Assembly (NCBI RefSeq): GCF_045038035.1
Contig: NZ_CP173427.1
Location: forward strand, 3,286,001-3,350,000
DNA length: 64,000 bases
Reading direction: 5' to 3'
From: Paenibacillus_F chitinolyticus_A
GTDB taxonomy: Bacteria; Bacillota; Bacilli; Paenibacillales; NBRC-103111
In this document: piece by piece, positions 15,613 to 23,625 of the stretch
Numbering within the stretch: the first letter of the stretch is position 1
Layout: the number at the start of each line of letters is the position of its first letter
Made by a program: the position numbers and the translations under genes
The notes under the pieces: model-generated
The model's input: only the letters and a program-made list of their open reading frames with translations
What the model was told of the DNA's origin: nothing
Database searches by the model: none

Positions 15613-17499
15613 TTATCCCCCTCCGGTTAATGAAAGCAGCGGCAGGCTCAGGACGACCTCCGTCCAAGCCCCTTCCCTGCTGGTTATCTGCAGCCCGTAC
15701 TCCCTGCCATAATAGAGCTGGACGCGCTGGTTCACATTTCTAAGGCCGATCCCGCTGCCCTCCCGCTCGCGAAATTCTCCGGCGGAATGCCGGTGCCGGA
15801 ACGCTTCGTCCTCTATGCTCATCGTGAGCCTAAGCTCCTCAAGCTTACGCAGCGTCATCCCTCTGCCGTCATCGTGAACGCTGATGAACATGCGGCCGTC
15901 CAGCTCCCTCGCTTTCACGGTAATTATCAGCACATCATCGCCGCCCGCCGAACGGATTCCGTGCTTGACGGCATTTTCCACAATCGGCTGGAGAGACATC
16001 TTCGGCAGCTTCTGGTCCCAGAATCCAGGCGGAATCTCAAGCTGCAGGCGCAGCTTATCGTCATAGCGGATGTTCATAATAGCGATGTAATTGCCGATAT
16101 GCTGAATCTCGTCTGCAAGCCGCACATAATCGCTGGTCCACTTCAGGTTGTACCGCATCATGCCCCCGAGCGAGGTCAGGGCGTCCGACAGCGCGTACTG
16201 CTCCCCGATTTCAGCCATCATTTTCAAATTTTCCAGCGTATTGTACATAAAATGGGAATCGATCTGGTTTTTCAGCGAGTTCAGCTCGGCTTCTTTCGTC
16301 GCCGCCTGCTTATTGACCGCCTCCACGATGAGCTCGTTGATTTTGCGCAGCATGAGCCGGAAGTGATGAGCCAGTTCCCCCACTTCGCCTCCCCCGTGAA
16401 TGTCGATGTCGAAATGAAAATTGCCCTGGCGCACTCTTTTCATCGAATTTTGCAGCACGTGAAGCTTTTTCAGAATGAGCGACAGCAGAAAATACGTCGT
16501 CACCGCCAACAGCGCGATCAGGCCGATAACAGCCAGAATCAGGTTATTGCGCGTCTTCGCGATATCCGAAAACGGCTCCTCCAGGGAGACGATGTTCAGC
16601 ATAAAGGCGCCGAGCCGGTCGAGCTTGGCGTATACGCACAAATACCGCGTTCCTTTGCTTGTAAACTCAAAGCTGCCGCCGAGAGAAGTGCCCCGGTTCA
16701 ACCGGTCGAGAAATTCGGACGCCGCCAGTTTACGGAAGAAAGCGGTATCATAACGCGTGTGAACGGCCCCGCTTCCGTCGACGATCATCATCTGCGACTG
16801 TCCGTCCTGCACCCGGCTGAACGTTTTCGGGAAGAAAAGATCGAAGTACATATCGACCTGCACGATTGCCTCATGCTGGCCTTTAACGAAGCTGATTTCC
16901 CGCAGCAGCGATACTTTGCCCCGTTCATCCATCGAGGGGACAGACGTATCCCGGATGAGATCCGGGTCCGAATGCCCGAAGATCCACTGGACAGTGCCTG
17001 AGCTTTCTTTTACTTGTTTGTACCAGGGCTCGCCGGCAACCCGGGATTCGCTGAAAAAAACCGGCCATATTTCCTTTACGTTCGCATTGTTCGTGAACAA
17101 TCGGATATGAGCGAGATTCGGATTGTTAAACTGAAGACGCAGCAGGTTGTCGTAAGCGTTCCGGCGGTATTCGAGCAGCTCGTTCACTTCGAGATTGCGG
17201 TTGCTCTGCAAATATTCCGAGACCGCCGTATCGGAAACGATCAGCTGGGCGGTTCTCTCCATCGTTTCCATATGATTGTAAATATTCGTTTTCTCCACTT
17301 CCAGCATCGACTCGTTCGATTTGACAATTTCCCGGATCGTGCTCTGGTAAAAGGAGTTAAACAAGTACATCGACAGCAGTACAACCGGAATCAGCATGAT
17401 AAAAATATACGAGACGATCAAGCGGGTCTGCAGCGGAACGGCGCCTGCCGCCTGGATCGTCCGGGCTTTCCAGCCGGATAGCCGGCTCGTCATATCCAC
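15613..17499 (-). CDS. YesM-type sensor histidine kinase
   Basis: The 628-aa membrane kinase has a first transmembrane helix at about residues 25-47, a large extracellular sensor region (to about 310), a second helix (NLILAVIGLIALLAVTTYFLLSLIL), a HAMP linker, and the His_kinase/HATPase_c module of the LytS-YesM group. The phospho-accepting histidine is in NQIDSHFMYNTLENL, and N-box PIVENAVKHGI and DDGRGM are present. It should sense a sugar or a loaded binding protein outside the cell and phosphorylate the YesN-type regulator encoded next. The start is uncertain: GTG 17499 and ATG 17493 are both possible and neither has a textbook ribosome-binding site. Confidence 0.92.
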   Translation of the reverse strand: MDMTSRLSGWKARTIQAAGAVPLQTRLIVSYIFIMLIPVVLLSMYLFNSFYQSTIREIVKSNESMLEVEKTNIYNHMETMERTAQLIVSDTAVSEYLQSNRNLEVNELLEYRRNAYDNLLRLQFNNPNLAHIRLFTNNANVKEIWPVFFSESRVAGEPWYKQVKESSGTVQWIFGHSDPDLIRDTSVPSMDERGKVSLLREISFVKGQHEAIVQVDMYFDLFFPKTFSRVQDGQSQMMIVDGSGAVHTRYDTAFFRKLAASEFLDRLNRGTSLGGSFEFTSKGTRYLCVYAKLDRLGAFMLNIVSLEEPFSDIAKTRNNLILAVIGLIALLAVTTYFLLSLILKKLHVLQNSMKRVRQGNFHFDIDIHGGGEVGELAHHFRLMLRKINELIVEAVNKQAATKEAELNSLKNQIDSHFMYNTLENLKMMAEIGEQYALSDALTSLGGMMRYNLKWTSDYVRLADEIQHIGNYIAIMNIRYDDKLRLQLEIPPGFWDQKLPKMSLQPIVENAVKHGIRSAGGDDVLIITVKARELDGRMFISVHDDGRGMTLRKLEELRLTMSIEDEAFRHRHSAGEFREREGSGIGLRNVNQRVQLYYGREYGLQITSREGAWTEVVLSLPLLSLTGGG

Positions 17500-17602
17500 C
17501 GCATCACATCCTAGTCGAGTATCGGAAAAAAGAAAGCCCGATCGGGCAGCGAAAAAGCAAAATTATGGGAATCGGACTAATTCCAGTATAGCGCCAAAAC
17601 TC

Positions 17603-17628
17603 CAAAAAACCCAGAAGTCTGGGTTCTT
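17603..17628 (-). terminator. Terminator between the ABC genes and yesM
   Basis: Read on the minus strand, AACCCAGA CT TCTGGGTT is followed by TTTT. It lies just after the binding-protein stop at 17637 and separates the uptake genes from the two-component genes. Confidence 0.65.
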
Positions 17629-17636
17629 TGAAAAGC

Positions 17637-19310
17637 TTATTTCATAAACTGCTGAAGCTTCTTTAGATTATCCTCGTACACCTTCTGCCGGTACGCTTCC
17701 ACCTTGGCGATGCCCGCGTTTTCGCGATCCTTCAGAAACTTGGCAAAAATCTGGTCGAATTCCCCGTCGCTCTTGGCTAGCAGCAGCTTCGGCAGCGCCT
17801 TGCCCCACAGCTGGGTTATTTTGCCCGCGATGATCCCTTCCTCGGAAGTACCCGTCGGATTCACCTGATCGAATTGAGAAAAGCTTTTCGTTTTCCCTTT
17901 CGTCCACTCTTCCAGCTGTTTGAACGGTTCCACGGCGGGCGGTGCCCATTTCAAGTTCATCGTCGTATCCATCAGCATCCAGAACGTATAGGAGGACCCG
18001 TACCGTTTGTCGAACGCCGTACGGTCTTTGTTGAGCAGAGCGAGCGCCTCCGGTTTGAACTGGTCTTTGCCGTCAATCGTATCGTAGGAAACGCCTTTCT
18101 CTCCGAGATAGAAATCCTTCTGCCCTTCTTCGCTAAGCATATACGTCAGAAAACGGATGGCCCTGGCTTTATCCTTCACGTCTTTGGAAATCAGCGTGAC
18201 CGTCCAGCCCGAAATCGTGCCCCCGCTCAAGGTGGGCGGGTCCTGCTTCGCATTGCCGGGACCGTCCACGGCGATATACACGGAGTTCGGGTCCTTCGCA
18301 TACAGCGCATTCTGCTGAGCGGCGAAGTCCGTGCGCTGATACATCATCGCGAAGTAGCGCCCCTGGGCGATTTTCTCTTCCATTTGGGGCCGCTTGTCGA
18401 TAAAAATATCTTTGGCGAGCAGGCCCGTCTCGTTGGCCTTGCGGAACGTTTTCAGCCATTTGACGTACTCGGGGTCCGTGGTGCGGTCGTACAGCTTGCC
18501 GTCTTTTTCCATCGGAATGGCAAGGAAGTTCTGCAGAATGGAAGAACGCTGGTTATAATCTTCCAGCGAATAGTTGCCGGTGTCCCCGAATTCATGCAGC
18601 CCGAGCGGAATGAGCGGCTGCCCCCCCACTTCGGGAAACTTTTCCTTCGCGGCCTTCAATGCGCCGAGGAAGCCTTCCGGCGTTCGCATATCGGGTCTGC
18701 CGAGCGCCTCGTACATATCCTTGCGGACCAGGAAGGTCTGGTTCGACGTCTGTTTGTCCCCCGAAGTCTCGTAATCCTTAGGAGAGGCCGCGGCGTTCGG
18801 ATAGCCGTATACGTTCCCGTCCGGCTGCGTATACCACGACACCTTGGCGGGGTCCGCCACCTTGACGAAATACGGATCGTACTGGTCGGCAAGCTTATTC
18901 AGAGGGAGCACCATTCCGCCCTCGATCATTTTCTTGACTCCGTCCTCATACCAGCCAAGCGTGATGAAATCCGGCAGCTTGCCCGACGCGATCATCGTAT
19001 TCAGCTTCTCGTTCTCGTTGCCCGCGGGTACGATCAGGTTAAGATTCACGCCGGTTTTCTTGGTGATATACTGCGAGGTCGGATCGGCTCCCCACTTGCT
19101 CCCGAACCAGGAGAAATTCAAATACCAGTCGAACGTGATTGGCGACGTGTCGCTCTTCCACCCCGGCGCGTTCGGGTCGATCTTGATTTCGGCGGCTTTG
19201 GAATCCGGCTTGGCCGTTTCACCTCCCGCCCCTCCTTGCGTGCATGCCGCAGCCGTTAAGGCCAGGACGGCGCTGAGAACCAGTGGAACCAGCCTGCTCG
19301 TTTTGCGCAT
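17637..19310 (-). CDS. Extracellular sugar-binding lipoprotein (LplA-like)
   Basis: The 557-aa solute-binding protein has a lipoprotein signal peptide, LVPLVLSAVLALTAAACTQG, with the lipobox LTAAAC giving the lipidated cysteine at about residue 23. Length, the TFDWYLN-FSWFG start of the mature domain, the NENEKLNTMIASGKLPDFI segment and TLISKDVKDKARAIRFLTYMLSEEGQKD are typical of the large family 1 binding proteins of the LplA/YtcQ group that serve oligosaccharides. It is the third gene after two permeases on the same strand; no ATPase gene is present here, as is usual for carbohydrate importers served by a shared MsmX-type ATPase. AAAGGAG precedes the start. Confidence 0.9.
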   Translation of the reverse strand: MRKTSRLVPLVLSAVLALTAAACTQGGAGGETAKPDSKAAEIKIDPNAPGWKSDTSPITFDWYLNFSWFGSKWGADPTSQYITKKTGVNLNLIVPAGNENEKLNTMIASGKLPDFITLGWYEDGVKKMIEGGMVLPLNKLADQYDPYFVKVADPAKVSWYTQPDGNVYGYPNAAASPKDYETSGDKQTSNQTFLVRKDMYEALGRPDMRTPEGFLGALKAAKEKFPEVGGQPLIPLGLHEFGDTGNYSLEDYNQRSSILQNFLAIPMEKDGKLYDRTTDPEYVKWLKTFRKANETGLLAKDIFIDKRPQMEEKIAQGRYFAMMYQRTDFAAQQNALYAKDPNSVYIAVDGPGNAKQDPPTLSGGTISGWTVTLISKDVKDKARAIRFLTYMLSEEGQKDFYLGEKGVSYDTIDGKDQFKPEALALLNKDRTAFDKRYGSSYTFWMLMDTTMNLKWAPPAVEPFKQLEEWTKGKTKSFSQFDQVNPTGTSEEGIIAGKITQLWGKALPKLLLAKSDGEFDQIFAKFLKDRENAGIAKVEAYRQKVYEDNLKKLQQFMK

Positions 19311-19359
19311 AAGATCGGTCTCCTTTTACACGAATCATGAGTGCTTCAATCTAGCCTTT

Positions 19360-20247
19360 CTAACCTTTGATGGAACCAATCATAAATCCTTTTACAAAAT
19401 ATTTTTGCAGAAACGGATACGCCAGAACAATTGGGAGCGTTGTGACCACCATCGTCGCCAGCTTGATCGATTGGGAGGTAACGTTCTTGGCCATTCCGCC
19501 CGGAGCCGCGGCCAGCATCTGGTTCGAGCTGGATTGGGCCACCACCCTGTAAAGGAAGGTCTGGATCGGCTGAAGATCGGGATTGTTGATGTAGATCATG
19601 CCCGTAAAATAATCGTTCCACTGATAGACCCCGTGAAACAAGGCGATCGTAGCCACTACCGGCATGGACACAGGGAACACGATCCTGCAAAAAATCGTAA
19701 AGTCGCCGGCTCCGTCGATTTTCGCCGCTTCCTCGAGCCCCGCCGGAATTTCCCGGAAAAAGGCGAGAAAAATAATCAGGTCGAAGAAGTTAAACATCGC
19801 CGGAAGGATGTACACCCAGAAGCTGTCCAGCAGTCCCAGGTCACGGATGAGCAAATAGGTCGGGATCAGCCCTCCGCTGAAAAAAAGCGTCACCGTGCCC
19901 AGCATCATGTATACCTGTCGTCCGACCAATTCCCTCCGGGAGAACGCGTACGCGACCATCGAGGTGAAAAACACGTGTGCCGCGGTGCCGATTACCGTTT
20001 TTGCCACCGTAATGCCCATGGCCTTCATAATCCCCGTATTTTCAAAAACGGCCCGGTAATTGTCCAGACTCGGCACCCTCGGCCACCAGTAAATCCCGCC
20101 CTGCATCGCATCGGTCCCGTTGTTGAACGAATGGACCAGCACATACCAGATCGGATAGAGCGTCACAAAACAGACAAGCAGCATCACGAGCCCGTTTAAC
20201 GAATCAAAAATCGCTTCTCCCGCAGTTTTCCGTTTAAACAAAATCAA
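19360..20247 (-). CDS. Carbohydrate ABC transporter permease (LplC/YtcP-like)
   Basis: This 295-aa inner-membrane permease has six predicted helices and the binding-protein-dependent transport EAA loop REIPAGLEEAAKIDGAGDFTIF, followed by FPVSMPVVATIALFHGVYQWND. The C-terminus LPIVLAYPFLQKYFVKGFMIGSIKG is typical of the CUT1 family. I prefer the TTG at 20247, with AGAGG seven bases upstream, over TTG 20253. It pairs with the permease at 20265-21230 and the binding lipoprotein at 17637-19310; together they import an oligosaccharide. Confidence 0.9.
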   Translation of the reverse strand: MILFKRKTAGEAIFDSLNGLVMLLVCFVTLYPIWYVLVHSFNNGTDAMQGGIYWWPRVPSLDNYRAVFENTGIMKAMGITVAKTVIGTAAHVFFTSMVAYAFSRRELVGRQVYMMLGTVTLFFSGGLIPTYLLIRDLGLLDSFWVYILPAMFNFFDLIIFLAFFREIPAGLEEAAKIDGAGDFTIFCRIVFPVSMPVVATIALFHGVYQWNDYFTGMIYINNPDLQPIQTFLYRVVAQSSSNQMLAAAPGGMAKNVTSQSIKLATMVVTTLPIVLAYPFLQKYFVKGFMIGSIKG

Positions 20248-20264
20248 ATCCAAGCCTCTTTTCT

Positions 20265-21230
20265 TCAGAAAAGTGATGTCTGATTAAATCTTTTGGTCAC
20301 GTAATTGGCTCCCAGCAGAAGCCCCAGGGCAATGACGGATTTGATGAGTCCGACCGCGGTCGCGTAAGAAAACCGGCTGTTTGCGATACCCATGTGATAC
20401 ACATATACATCAATCACATTGCTAGCGCTTTCATTCAAGGAATTCCGAAGCACCAGAATCTGGTCGAAGTTGGAATTAAGCACCCCGCTGATGGCGAGAA
20501 TAAACAGAATCGTGATCGTTCCCTTGATCGACGGGAGCGTGATGGCAAGCATTTTCTGAAAACGCCCCGCCCCATCCATCGTGGCCGCCTCGTAAAGCTC
20601 CGGGGAAACCCCGGCTATCGCCGCCAAGTAAATGATCGCGGACCAGCCCAGCTCCTTCCAGATGTCGGTCGAGACGACAATGCCCCAGAAGTAAGCCGGT
20701 TCGGCCAGAAATGCCACCGGTTCTCGAAGAAGACCGAGTCCTTCCAGAAGCTTGTTGATCAATCCCGTATCCGCCAGCCAGGTGGACAAGATTCCTCCTA
20801 GAATGACCCAGGACAAAAAGTGCGGCAAATACGAGATCGTCTGAACCGTTTTTTTGAACCGCACCGACCTCAGTTCATTCAAAAAAAGAGCGAACAGAAT
20901 CGGAAGCGGGAATCCGATGACCAGCTTGAGCAGACTCATCCCGAGTGTATTCCGGATGACGGGGAGCAAGCTCTCGTCCTCCAGGAATGCCCGGAAGTGT
21001 TCAAATCCTGCCCAGGGAGCCTCGGAGACGGACTTAATGATGCTGAAATTTTTGAAGGCGATCAAAATGCCATACATGGGTATGTAGTTGAAAATAAGAA
21101 TCCAGGCGACCCCGAGAAGGGCCATCGTCTGCAGCTGGCGCTGTTTGTAAAACAGGCGTATCCAACCCGCCGCTCCCCGATTGCTCTGAATTCCGGCCGC
21201 CGCCGTGCGGGAGCGATTGCTGCTTGGCAA
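20265..21230 (-). CDS. Carbohydrate ABC transporter permease (LplB-like)
   Basis: This permease of 321 aa has six membrane helices, from MALLGVAWILIFNYIPMYGILIAFKNF to the C-terminal SVIALGLLLGANYVTKR, and the EAA loop AGVSPELYEAATMDGAGRFQKM. It is the first gene of the uptake operon. The open frame begins at 21302, but TTG 21230 has AGGAGGTG seven bases upstream, which is far better. The spacing to the second permease is 17 bases. Its membership in the LplB group is based on overall look; the transported sugar is unknown, with beta-glucan fragments a guess from the GH5 gene in the locus. Confidence 0.88.
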   Translation of the reverse strand: MPSSNRSRTAAAGIQSNRGAAGWIRLFYKQRQLQTMALLGVAWILIFNYIPMYGILIAFKNFSIIKSVSEAPWAGFEHFRAFLEDESLLPVIRNTLGMSLLKLVIGFPLPILFALFLNELRSVRFKKTVQTISYLPHFLSWVILGGILSTWLADTGLINKLLEGLGLLREPVAFLAEPAYFWGIVVSTDIWKELGWSAIIYLAAIAGVSPELYEAATMDGAGRFQKMLAITLPSIKGTITILFILAISGVLNSNFDQILVLRNSLNESASNVIDVYVYHMGIANSRFSYATAVGLIKSVIALGLLLGANYVTKRFNQTSLF

Positions 21231-21302
21231 GTATCCGCACCTCCTGTCGGTTAAAGTGGAAATCCCGGTTCCTTTATTGTACAGGGGGCGGCTAACGGTC
21301 AT

Positions 21303-21836
21303 AAGGCCTCTTTTTTTTCATTGGGGATTAAAATTTCAGGTAGCCGCACCCGGCGGCCGTCAAAAAAAGACATAAAAAAAGCGCCCTCCGGCACCGGTTC
21401 GGATCAAACTCGGACAAACAGACACGTAAATAGGGACCCCGGTTATCCGTGATAATCGGCAGGCCCCTATGCTTGATTGAACGTATTCAATTGTCCGTTT
21501 ACACTCCATTCTGCTTCATTCGTTTCCTGGGTTCCCGCATGCCTCCGCTTCGATTATTAAGGGCATGCTTCGCTAACTGGGTACAACGGATTCATCTCCC
21601 TTCCTGTAGTCTGGATTTCTGCTGGATTTCTGGTGGTTAGGGTCCTATAGGGATCACCCCTGGCTCTCAAGTTGAAGTGTTTATGTCCTTATACCCATTT
21701 AAAATTTGTGTTCCTCCTTGGCTTTATCTTATCTCAAATATTAAACTATTGTAAATATTCAGAAAATATCGAAAATAGGCGAAAGAACCGTTTTACCGGT
21801 TTCATTCACCCTTTTTCTCGCTTTTTCTAACATTTT
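21303..21836. other. Intergenic stretch with hairpin and short tandem repeat
   Basis: No gene with support is seen in these 530 bases. They hold a 41-base imperfect inverted repeat at 21430-21470 (ATAGGG...CCGGTTATC with its complement), without a T-run after it, and a tandem CTGGATTTCTG repeat at 21611-21632. The 3' part from 21700 is AT-rich. It could contain the promoter region of the permease operon at its left end and a worn-out mobile-element fragment in its middle, but nothing can be proved by eye. Confidence 0.3.
21430..21470. repeat. Imperfect inverted repeat
   Basis: The ends ATAGGG(A/G) and the inner CCG(G/A)TTATC are complementary across a CGT loop. There is no adjoining T-run, so it is not a normal terminator. 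Confidence 0.45.
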
Positions 21837-23009
21837 CTAAAATTTTGTAAGCGTTTCAATGTTTCTTGCTTTTGCTTTGGCCGGAGTCAGACGCTCGAAA
21901 AACGAGTTACGCAAAGGATTGTGGGCGATTTGTATACCCAGCACATTCTCCAGATCCTTGAAATGAATATACGCTTTGCGCGATTTTAACAGAAGGGGAT
22001 GTTTAAGCGGAATTTGTTTCCCTGCCGTTTCAATCGTTCCTGATTCCGGATCCAATTTATAAGATTTGCCATGAAGATAGAACGTAATCGTACGGTCCTT
22101 GTTCCTGGTCATCGTGCCGTCCAGATCTTTCAGCGTGTCCCGCAGGGGCACGTAATTATAATCCTGGCTGAAGTCCATCACATTGCGCTGGATAGTCCGG
22201 TTCAGGACCTGGGGCGTGATATCCGGGCTTCCGGCCGTGATGCGCGAAATCTGCATAGGATCGTCGGCTCTTGTCGTCATTTCGCTGAGAACCGTGAAGC
22301 CGTACTTATACCCGACGCTCTGAAGGAGCGAGGTCGCCCGGTCATCGTAATAGCCGTAGGGATACGCGTAGGAATCGACTTCCTCTTCCCCCGCTTTTTT
22401 CAGTTTCTTCTTGCAGTCGAGGGCGTCGTTCACCACCCGCTTCTTATACTGTTCCTCCGTCTCCTGCTTGCCGTCCACCATAATGTTCGTCGTCAGCAGA
22501 GGCTTGCCGTTCTGTTTGTCGTGCATGCTGTCGGAATGACACTGACAGGAAATATTGGCGTCGCGATCGGTTGCGATCGTTCTCAGCTGCCGCTCGTCGA
22601 GAAAATGGAGCTTGCGCGCACGAGGGTCCGCCAGCGTTCCCGTGATCTCGAAATTAACGGCCGGAACCTGAAGCTCCTTCAGCACCGGATAAGCCTGGTC
22701 GTATAAACTTTCGTACCCGTCGTCGAACGTAACCAGGACGGCATTCTCCGGCACATTCCCGCCCGCCATAAAGCTTTTGAACTGCTGGAGCGTAATAAAG
22801 TGATAATTTTCTTTCTTCAGAAAAGTGAGCTGGCTGCGGAACAACGCCGGTGTAATCGTGACGTTGCTCGTGTCCGTATCGCTGATGTGGTGATAAAGCA
22901 GGACGGCAACCTGATCTTTGTAGGTAAAACGCGGAGCGCTCTGGCGCACCAGGTAAATCGATCCCGCAACGAGGAGAAGAGAAAGAAAAATTTTGAGTGC
23001 TTTCTTCAT
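21837..23009 (-). CDS. Extracytoplasmic polysaccharide deacetylase (NodB domain)
   Basis: This 390-aa protein begins with one hydrophobic segment (residues 4-20, signal anchor or signal peptide) and carries a NodB/CE4 domain from about 36 to 260. The motifs are LVTFDDGYES (catalytic Asp and metal Asp), HSDSMHD (metal histidines) and YAYPYGYYDD. The C-terminal region, with RDTLKDLDGTMTRNKDRTITFYLHGKSYKLDPESGT, looks like a copper-amine-oxidase-N-like repeat often found on Paenibacillus surface proteins. It likely removes acetyl groups from a cell-surface polymer such as peptidoglycan or poly-N-acetylglucosamine. It stands alone on the minus strand. Confidence 0.87.
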   Translation of the reverse strand: MKKALKIFLSLLLVAGSIYLVRQSAPRFTYKDQVAVLLYHHISDTDTSNVTITPALFRSQLTFLKKENYHFITLQQFKSFMAGGNVPENAVLVTFDDGYESLYDQAYPVLKELQVPAVNFEITGTLADPRARKLHFLDERQLRTIATDRDANISCQCHSDSMHDKQNGKPLLTTNIMVDGKQETEEQYKKRVVNDALDCKKKLKKAGEEEVDSYAYPYGYYDDRATSLLQSVGYKYGFTVLSEMTTRADDPMQISRITAGSPDITPQVLNRTIQRNVMDFSQDYNYVPLRDTLKDLDGTMTRNKDRTITFYLHGKSYKLDPESGTIETAGKQIPLKHPLLLKSRKAYIHFKDLENVLGIQIAHNPLRNSFFERLTPAKAKARNIETLTKF

Positions 23010-23273
23010 ACTGCCAATAACCCCTTTTTCAAAATAAAGAAGACTTTATAAGGTTCCATCTGTATCCGTCCGCTTCCTTCCGCATTCGGCTTCGTAAAAC
23101 ATTAATTTTTTGTAACTTTTTCATCCAATTTATTCCATTATAAAATTCCGCATCTTCCGTCGCCCTCTTCCGTTCTGGCGTTTCCCCTTTCGGGTCAAAC
23201 GCACAATCGTCCTTCCTCCCTTCGTCATATGTTGTAGGGTAAGGTCAATCAAATTAAGAGGAGTTGGATCGGT

Positions 23274-23405
23274 ATGGGATACGTTGGAGGAGTAGGAGCA
23301 GGAGTAGGATGCGGCGTTGGTTACGGTGGAGCTTTCACTAGCACGGGGGTAATTCTGGTTCTCTTCATTCTGCTGGTTATCATCAGCCGTACTTTCCTGT
23401 ACTAA
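23274..23405 (+). CDS. YjcZ-like glycine-rich mini-protein
   Basis: A 43-aa frame reads MGYVGGVGAGVGCGVGYGGA followed by a hydrophobic tail FTSTGVILVLFILLVIISRTFLY. AGAGGAG lies about ten bases upstream of ATG. A glycine/tyrosine-rich head followed by a single membrane helix with VLFILLVII is the pattern of YjcZ/SscA-like sporulation mini-proteins of Bacillales. A good terminator follows, so it is a complete one-gene unit. The assignment to the family is by eye; the function of the family is linked to the spore coat and germination. Confidence 0.75.
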   Translation: MGYVGGVGAGVGCGVGYGGAFTSTGVILVLFILLVIISRTFLY

Positions 23406-23454
23406 GTTGAAGAACGCACTTTAAACCGACCCGAATCAGCAGACGACCGTTCGA

Positions 23455-23487
23455 ACAGGCGCCTTTAACAGGTGCCTGTTTGTTTTT
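23455..23487 (+). terminator. Terminator of the YjcZ-like gene
   Basis: ACAGGCGCCT TTAAC AGGTGCCTGT followed by a T-rich tract. Confidence 0.8.
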
Positions 23488-23625
23488 TTCGCGCCTCCCC
23501 CGGCCGCACAACTATCCGGGATTTTTTTACATACACTGATAAGAACGATTAGAAATGAAAAAAGTTACCGCTATCCGCCGTTTATTCGCTGAATACAGAC
23601 TTTGTAAAAAAGGGTGTGTAATCCG

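Noticed and set aside
14149..15630. 493-codon plus-strand frame opposite the YesN gene
   Set aside because: Mirror frame without start signal; the regulator motifs are on the minus strand.
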